The notes below the pieces were generated by a model that was not told the origin of the DNA, did not search any database, and worked only from the letters and a program-made list of their open reading frames with translations. Below are positions 27,090 through 32,587 of a stretch of 32,587 nt of DNA, in pieces. Both the position numbers and the translations under genes were made by a program. Every line of letters begins with the position of its first letter. Position 1 is the first letter of the stretch. The stretch comes from Flavobacteriales bacterium. GTDB taxonomy: Bacteria > Bacteroidota > Bacteroidia > Flavobacteriales > Flavobacteriaceae. The DNA lies in the NCBI GenBank assembly GCA_004213965.1, contig SGZI01000009.1:1-32587 (forward strand), in the 5' to 3' direction.

Positions 27090-27767
27090 TTGAATCTTTT
27101 TTTAGGATGTATTATTACATTGCTTTTGATAGAAGACAATTTATCAATGCAATCTATTTCTTACCTTATTTTGATTGCATTATTTTTTGATTTTATGGAT
27201 GGATTAATAGCTAGAAAATTTAATATGGAAAGTAAATTAGGTGCTCAGCTAGATTCATTAGCGGATCTAATTTCTTTTGGATTGGTTCCAGGGATTATAA
27301 TGTATAAATTGTTTATGGAAGTCTCTCTTGACCCGTTTTTACCTTTATTAGGCTTTTTAATAACATTAGCTTCGGCATATAGACTAGCTAACTTTAATTT
27401 ATCTAATAATCAATTAAAATATTTTAAAGGCTTGCCAACTCCGGCAAATACTATATTTATTTTATCTCTAATGTTAATTGTAGAATCATCCAACAACTTA
27501 TTTATAAGTGAGGTAATTGTAAGTAATAATTTTTTGATTTTTATTACTATTTTAAGCTGTTATTTACTAAACTCAAGATTTAAATTAATTAATCTAAAGT
27601 TTAAAGATTTTAATTTTAAAGGTCTTAATAAATATAGAATTTTACTTGTTTTAGTTTCCCTAACACTACTTGTTGTTGTCAAGGAAGCTTCTATCCCAAT
27701 TATTTTAGTAATTTATTATATAGTATCTTATTTTACCTTAAGAAGAGTAGAATATAGATCTAATTAA
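27090..27767 (+). CDS. pssA: CDP-diacylglycerol--serine O-phosphatidyltransferase (true start probably upstream of this TTG)
   Basis: CDP-alcohol phosphatidyltransferase signature DFMDGLIARKFNMESKLGAQLDSLADLISFGLVPG; upstream in-frame codons read IIRIIPNILTL. Confidence 0.9.
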   Translation: MNLFLGCIITLLLIEDNLSMQSISYLILIALFFDFMDGLIARKFNMESKLGAQLDSLADLISFGLVPGIIMYKLFMEVSLDPFLPLLGFLITLASAYRLANFNLSNNQLKYFKGLPTPANTIFILSLMLIVESSNNLFISEVIVSNNFLIFITILSCYLLNSRFKLINLKFKDFNFKGLNKYRILLVLVSLTLLVVVKEASIPIILVIYYIVSYFTLRRVEYRSN

Positions 27768-28495
27768 GATTTTTTCCTTAGTTCAAAGTTTTGGCCTAAA
27801 TAGACTTTTCTAACAGTTTCATCATCAGCTAGTTCCTCAGGTTTGCCATCTTTAAGAATACTCCCTTCGAACATAAGGTATGTCCTGTCAGTTATTGCTA
27901 GGGTTTCACGAACATTATGATCTGTAATAAGTATACCAATATTTTTTTCAGTAAGCTTAGTAATTATCTTCTGAATATCTTCAACAGCTAGAGGATCAAC
28001 CCCTGCAAATGGTTCGTCTAGAAGTATGAAGTTTGGATCAGTAGCAAGAGCTCTTGCTATTTCTGTCCTTCTTCTTTCGCCACCTGAAAGTAAATCTCCC
28101 CTATTTTTTCTTATGTGAGTTAAGCCAAACTCATCCAATAAAGACTCCATTTTTTTATTTTGATCCTTTTTAGATAATTTGGTTAATTGTAGAACACTTA
28201 AAATATTATTTTCAACGCTCATTTTTCTAAAGACAGAAGCTTCTTGAGCTAAATACCCAATTCCATACTGAGCTCTCTTATACATCGGAAATTTAGTAAT
28301 TTCTTCTTGATCTAGATAAATTTTTCCTGAGTTGGGTTTTATTAATCCTACAATCATATAAAATGAAGTTGTTTTGCCAGCACCATTTGGACCGAGTAAG
28401 CCAACTATCTCACCTTGCTTTAACTGCAGAGAAATATCTTTAACAACTTTCTTCCCAGAATAAGATTTCATTAAATTATCAGCCTTTAAAATCAT
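27764..28495 (-). CDS. lptB: LPS export ABC transporter ATP-binding protein LptB
   Basis: 243 aa; GLLGPNGAGKTTSFYMIVGL, GIGYLAQEASVFRKMSVENN, LSGGERRRTEIARALA, LLDEPFAGVDPLAVEDIQ. Confidence 0.95.
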   Translation of the reverse strand: MILKADNLMKSYSGKKVVKDISLQLKQGEIVGLLGPNGAGKTTSFYMIVGLIKPNSGKIYLDQEEITKFPMYKRAQYGIGYLAQEASVFRKMSVENNILSVLQLTKLSKKDQNKKMESLLDEFGLTHIRKNRGDLLSGGERRRTEIARALATDPNFILLDEPFAGVDPLAVEDIQKIITKLTEKNIGILITDHNVRETLAITDRTYLMFEGSILKDGKPEELADDETVRKVYLGQNFELRKKS

Positions 28496-29298
28496 CTATT
28501 TTGTTTTTTTAAAACTAACCTAGAAATAAATATACTTATTTGATATAAAATCATTACAGGAATCGCAACAATAATTTGACTAGCTACATCAGGAGGTGTA
28601 ATAATTGCAGCAAAAGTTAAAACAATCAAAATTGCGTATTTTCTATATTTTATTAATGATTTGGGTGTAACTACTCCTATTCTAGTTAAGAAAAATATTA
28701 TTATAGGTAACTCAAACATAATTCCACAAGCCAAACAAGAAGATCTAACTAATGCAATGTAGGAGCTAATGTCAATTTCATTTAAGACTTCATTTGAAAC
28801 TTGATACCCTCCTAAAAAGTTAATTGAAAGTGGAGCTACAACATAATAGCCAAACAAAACTCCAAGAAAGAATAAAAAAGAGCAAATAAATATAAAACCT
28901 CTAGATTTGGTTTTTTCAGTTTTTAATAATCCTGGACTTATAAACTTCCATAATTCGTAAATAACATATGGAAAAGATAAGATGAACCCTCCAATTATAG
29001 ACGTCCATATATGAGCAGAAAATTGCCCGCCCATTGTTCTATTTTGAATAACAAATGGAAATTCAGTACCACAAAAGTTAGTTTCAACACCAATAATAGT
29101 CGCTGTTTCACACAAAAACCTATAAGTTGGGAAAGACATGTTTTTTGGTCCAAATATTATGGTATCAAATATAAAATCCTTCATTATAAAGCAAGCAAAT
29201 CCTGTTATTATAATTGCAAACATTGATCTAAGGATATGCCATCTTAATTCTTCAAGATGTTCTAAAAATGACATGTTATCAACTTGATTGTTGCTCAC
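28492..29298 (-). CDS. tatC: twin-arginine translocase subunit TatC
   Basis: 268 aa; MSFLEHLEELRWHILRS, SFPYVIYELWKFISPGL, FAAIITPPDVASQIIVAIPVMILYQ. GTG start coupled to the kdsD stop (TAGTG). Confidence 0.95.
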   Translation of the reverse strand: MSNNQVDNMSFLEHLEELRWHILRSMFAIIITGFACFIMKDFIFDTIIFGPKNMSFPTYRFLCETATIIGVETNFCGTEFPFVIQNRTMGGQFSAHIWTSIIGGFILSFPYVIYELWKFISPGLLKTEKTKSRGFIFICSFLFFLGVLFGYYVVAPLSINFLGGYQVSNEVLNEIDISSYIALVRSSCLACGIMFELPIIIFFLTRIGVVTPKSLIKYRKYAILIVLTFAAIITPPDVASQIIVAIPVMILYQISIFISRLVLKKQNR

Positions 29299-30263
29299 TA
29301 TACTATACCTTCTTTAATTAGACTTTGGATATGCAAAACCCCAACATACTTATTTTTTTCAGCTACAATTAACTGAGATATTTTGTTTGCTTTCATAATA
29401 GATAAAGCTTCTGTTGCAAGTATATTTTTGCTTATTATTTTAGGATTTTTACTCATTATTTCATGAGCTTTAACTTTAGATATATCTTGGCTTTTTAGCA
29501 ATTGACGTCTTAGGTCACCATCAGTTATTACACCAACAATTTTGTTTTTCTCCATTACAACTGCAACCCCTAACATTTTATTGGAAATTTCAATAATTAC
29601 ATCTTTCATTAAGTCTGAAGCATCTACATTAGGAAGAGCTTTTGAGTTAATTACATCTTCAACTTTTAAGAATAACTTTTTTCCTAGACTTCCTCCAGGA
29701 TGATATTTTGCAAAATCATTTGATGAAAACCTTCTTAATTTTACTAAACAAACAGCAATTGCATCACCTATAACAAGTTGAGCAGTAGTACTTGTAGTAG
29801 GAGCTAGATTATTAGGACATGCTTCTGTATCTACGTAGCTATTAATTACAATGTCTGATTTTTCAGACAAATAACTATTGGTTTCACCTGTTATAGCTAT
29901 AAGTTTATTTGAGATTTTTTTTATATAAGGGACCAATGCTTTTATCTCAGGAGTATTCCCGCTTTTAGAAATACAAATAATTATGTCATGTTCTTGAATT
30001 AGCCCTAAATCTCCATGAATTGCATCAGCAGCATGCATAAAAATTGAAGGGGTTCCAGTGGAATTAAATGTTGCTACAATTTTTTGAGCAATAATAGCGC
30101 TTTTACCTATACCACTTACAATTACTCTTCCTTTTGATTTACTAATTAGGCTTACCGCCTTTTCAAAATCTTTATTTAGCAGTTTAGATAGATTTTTAAT
30201 ACTACTTGCTTGAAGTTCAATAGTCTCTTTGGCAAAACTTAGAACAGAATTTATTTCTTTCAA
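29298..30263 (-). CDS. kdsD: KpsF/GutQ-family arabinose-5-phosphate isomerase (SIS + CBS domains)
   Basis: 321 aa; GKSAIIAQKIVATFNSTGTPSIFMHAADAIHGDLG, ISKSGNTPEI, two CBS domains. TTG start at 30263. Confidence 0.93.
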   Translation of the reverse strand: MKEINSVLSFAKETIELQASSIKNLSKLLNKDFEKAVSLISKSKGRVIVSGIGKSAIIAQKIVATFNSTGTPSIFMHAADAIHGDLGLIQEHDIIICISKSGNTPEIKALVPYIKKISNKLIAITGETNSYLSEKSDIVINSYVDTEACPNNLAPTTSTTAQLVIGDAIAVCLVKLRRFSSNDFAKYHPGGSLGKKLFLKVEDVINSKALPNVDASDLMKDVIIEISNKMLGVAVVMEKNKIVGVITDGDLRRQLLKSQDISKVKAHEIMSKNPKIISKNILATEALSIMKANKISQLIVAEKNKYVGVLHIQSLIKEGIV

Positions 30264-30415
30264 AATTTATTATTTCTGCATCCAATAAATTGAGTTAAAA
30301 TTTCAAATGCATTTTATTATACAAAAAAACAAAATTTTTACTAAAGAATTTCTTAAAATTATCATAATATCTTATCTTAATAGTAGTATAAAAAATGATA
30401 TACTATAGTGATTAA

Positions 30416-32587
30416 ATGAAAATCAACGATAACCTTATCTATGATTCATTAAAAAAATTTTTTGGTTTTGATGAATTTAAAGGACTCCAAAAGCAGGTAA
30501 TAGCCAGTATATGTGAAAATAAGGACACTTTTGTTGTCATGCCAACGGGTGGTGGTAAATCCTTGTGTTATCAATTACCAGCTCTTATAAAAGAAGGTAC
30601 TGCGATTGTTGTTTCACCCCTTATTGCACTAATGAAAAATCAAGTAGATCATATTAGAGGGTTCTCTAATGTAGATGGAATAGCACATGTATTAAATTCT
30701 TCGTTAACAAAAGATCAGCAGGAAAATGTTAAGGCTGATGTAAAAAATGGAATTACTAAGCTCTTATACATGGCTCCAGAATCACTTTCAAAGAATTCTA
30801 ACATAGATTTCCTTAAATCAACTAATATTTCTCTAATAGCTGTAGATGAGGCTCATTGTATAAGTGAATGGGGACATGATTTTAGGCCAGAATATAGAAA
30901 TCTTAGACTAATAGCTGATAAAATTCAAAACAATATTCCTATTATTGCTCTCACTGCAACAGCAACACCTAAGGTTCAGTCAGATATATTAAAAAATTTA
31001 AATATCACTGATGCGAAGATTTTTAAAGCATCATTTAACAGACCAAACTTGTTTTACGAAGTACGCTATAAGAATGATACGGTAAATTCAGATCTTATTA
31101 AATTTATTAAGAGTAACAGTAATAAGTCAGGAATTATATACTGTTTAAGCAGAAAAAAAGTTGAAGAAATAACTAATTTATTACAGCTTAATGATATAAA
31201 AGCATTGCATTATCATGCAGGATTAGATTCCAAGACAAGATCTGACAATCAGGATTCTTTTTTAAAAGAAGATGTTGATGTTGTTGTTGCTACAATTGCC
31301 TTTGGAATGGGTATTGATAAACCTAATATAAGATTTGTGATTCATTATGATGTCCCAAAAAGTTTAGAAGGATATTATCAAGAAACCGGTAGAGCAGGAA
31401 GAGATGGAGGAGAGGGACATTGCTTAGCTTTTTACTCTTACAAGGATATTGAAAAACTCGAAAAATTTATCACATCAAAACCTAATTCTGAACAACAACT
31501 GTCTTCATTATTACTTGAAGAAATGGTTTCTTATTGTGAAACATCTATTTCCAGAAGAAAGTATTTGCTTAATTATTTTGGTGAAGAATTTGATAATGAA
31601 AAAGGTGAAGGAGGGATGCTAGATGATAATATGGTTAATCCTAAGAAAAAAATAGATGTAAAAAATCAAATTATTTTATTGCTTAATCTTATTAGTGAAA
31701 CTAAACAGATTTATAAATCTAAGGAATTAACAGATATTTTGATTGGTAATGAAACAGCTATAATTAAATCTCATAAGTTAAATGAAAAGGAATTTTTTGG
31801 TAATGGTAAAGATTTTAAAAAACCATTTTGGACAGGATTAATAAGACAGCTAGTTGTATCAGGATTATTAGAAAGAAATATAGAATCTTATGGTACTATT
31901 TTAATTAAGGATAAAGGAAATAAATTTTTATCTAATCCAGAAAAATTTATGATCTCTAAGGATCATGAATATAAAAATGATGATAAAATTTTAAGTCAAC
32001 CAAAATCAGATTTTACTGCTGATCTAGAATTAATGTCAATTCTAAAAAAATTAAGAAAACAAATTGCAAATAAACTAAATCTTCCTCCTTATATAATATT
32101 TCAGGATCCATCCCTTGAGGATATGACATTGAAATATCCAATAACTATTGACGAAATGGCTAATATCCATGGAGTTGGTGAAGGAAAAGCAAATAAATAT
32201 GGTAAGGAATTTATTGATTTAATATTAAAATATATAGAAGAAAACAATATTACTAGGGTTGATGATTTTATTGTAAAAAGTTCTGGATCAAATTCAGCGC
32301 TTAAACTTTATATAATTCAAAGTGTAGACAGGAAAATGCCTTTTGATGACATTATTTCTGCAAAAGGGATTGAAATGGAGGATTTTGTTAAAGAAATGGA
32401 ATCAATTGTTTATTCTGGCACTAAGCTAGATATATCTTATTGTATTGACGAAATTTTAGATGAGGATCAGCAAAGCGAACTATACGATTATTTTATAGAA
32501 TCTGACAGTGATGATATTGAAAAAGCTATGGACGAATTTGATGGAGATTATGAACATATTGAGCTGAGAATCTATAGACTGAAATTT
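30416..32587 (+). CDS. recQ: ATP-dependent DNA helicase RecQ, 3' truncated by the window edge (not in the ORF track)
   Basis: Open frame from ATG 30416 to the window end; MPTGGGKSLCYQLPALIKEGTAIVVSPLIALMKNQV, VDEAHCISEWGHDFRPEY, GRAGRDGGEG, HRDC-like YPITIDEMANIHGVGEGKANKYG. Confidence 0.95.
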   Translation, partial: MKINDNLIYDSLKKFFGFDEFKGLQKQVIASICENKDTFVVMPTGGGKSLCYQLPALIKEGTAIVVSPLIALMKNQVDHIRGFSNVDGIAHVLNSSLTKDQQENVKADVKNGITKLLYMAPESLSKNSNIDFLKSTNISLIAVDEAHCISEWGHDFRPEYRNLRLIADKIQNNIPIIALTATATPKVQSDILKNLNITDAKIFKASFNRPNLFYEVRYKNDTVNSDLIKFIKSNSNKSGIIYCLSRKKVEEITNLLQLNDIKALHYHAGLDSKTRSDNQDSFLKEDVDVVVATIAFGMGIDKPNIRFVIHYDVPKSLEGYYQETGRAGRDGGEGHCLAFYSYKDIEKLEKFITSKPNSEQQLSSLLLEEMVSYCETSISRRKYLLNYFGEEFDNEKGEGGMLDDNMVNPKKKIDVKNQIILLLNLISETKQIYKSKELTDILIGNETAIIKSHKLNEKEFFGNGKDFKKPFWTGLIRQLVVSGLLERNIESYGTILIKDKGNKFLSNPEKFMISKDHEYKNDDKILSQPKSDFTADLELMSILKKLRKQIANKLNLPPYIIFQDPSLEDMTLKYPITIDEMANIHGVGEGKANKYGKEFIDLILKYIEENNITRVDDFIVKSSGSNSALKLYIIQSVDRKMPFDDIISAKGIEMEDFVKEMESIVYSGTKLDISYCIDEILDEDQQSELYDYFIESDSDDIEKAMDEFDGDYEHIELRIYRLKF

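Noticed and set aside
29011-29226. 71-aa plus-strand ORF inside tatC
   Set aside because: Antisense to tatC; no domain or regulatory support.
1-32587. CRISPR, prophage, transposon, toxin-antitoxin or defence island
   Set aside because: No repeat array, integrase, transposase, restriction or toxin motifs found; gene content is conserved housekeeping.

Overview
The window is a compact, AT-rich chromosomal segment that looks like housekeeping DNA from a Bacteroidota/Flavobacteriia-type bacterium. That assignment is inferred from TTTG-N19-TAnnTTTG promoters, a PorV/PorQ-family protein, a 950-aa CarB and a zinc-less RecQ. I support about 31 protein-coding genes. Two were missed by the ORF track: rpmH (52 aa, below its size cutoff) and recQ (runs off the right edge). 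I see no tRNA/rRNA genes, CRISPR arrays, transposases, integrases or phage genes. Recognisable content: mtaB, rpmH, carB, rmuC, purB, rdgB, rlmH, priA, meaB, secA, PduO-type cobalamin adenosyltransferase, a DUF4105/Lnb-like protein, a PorV-like protein, pssA, lptB, tatC, kdsD and recQ. I did not find a clear undescribed multi-gene system. The observations most worth following up are: all seven convergent gene pairs end within 6 nt of each other, four of them sharing a 4-nt (T/C)TAA double stop; a DUF4105 protein that may be a lipoprotein N-acyltransferase; a GNA1-like acetyltransferase; a GNAT-like protein lacking the usual CoA loop; a pssA with no standard start codon at the expected place; a 19-bp palindrome abutting the start codon of the PorV-like gene; and a tandem LAB_N protein coupled to a glycosyltransferase.
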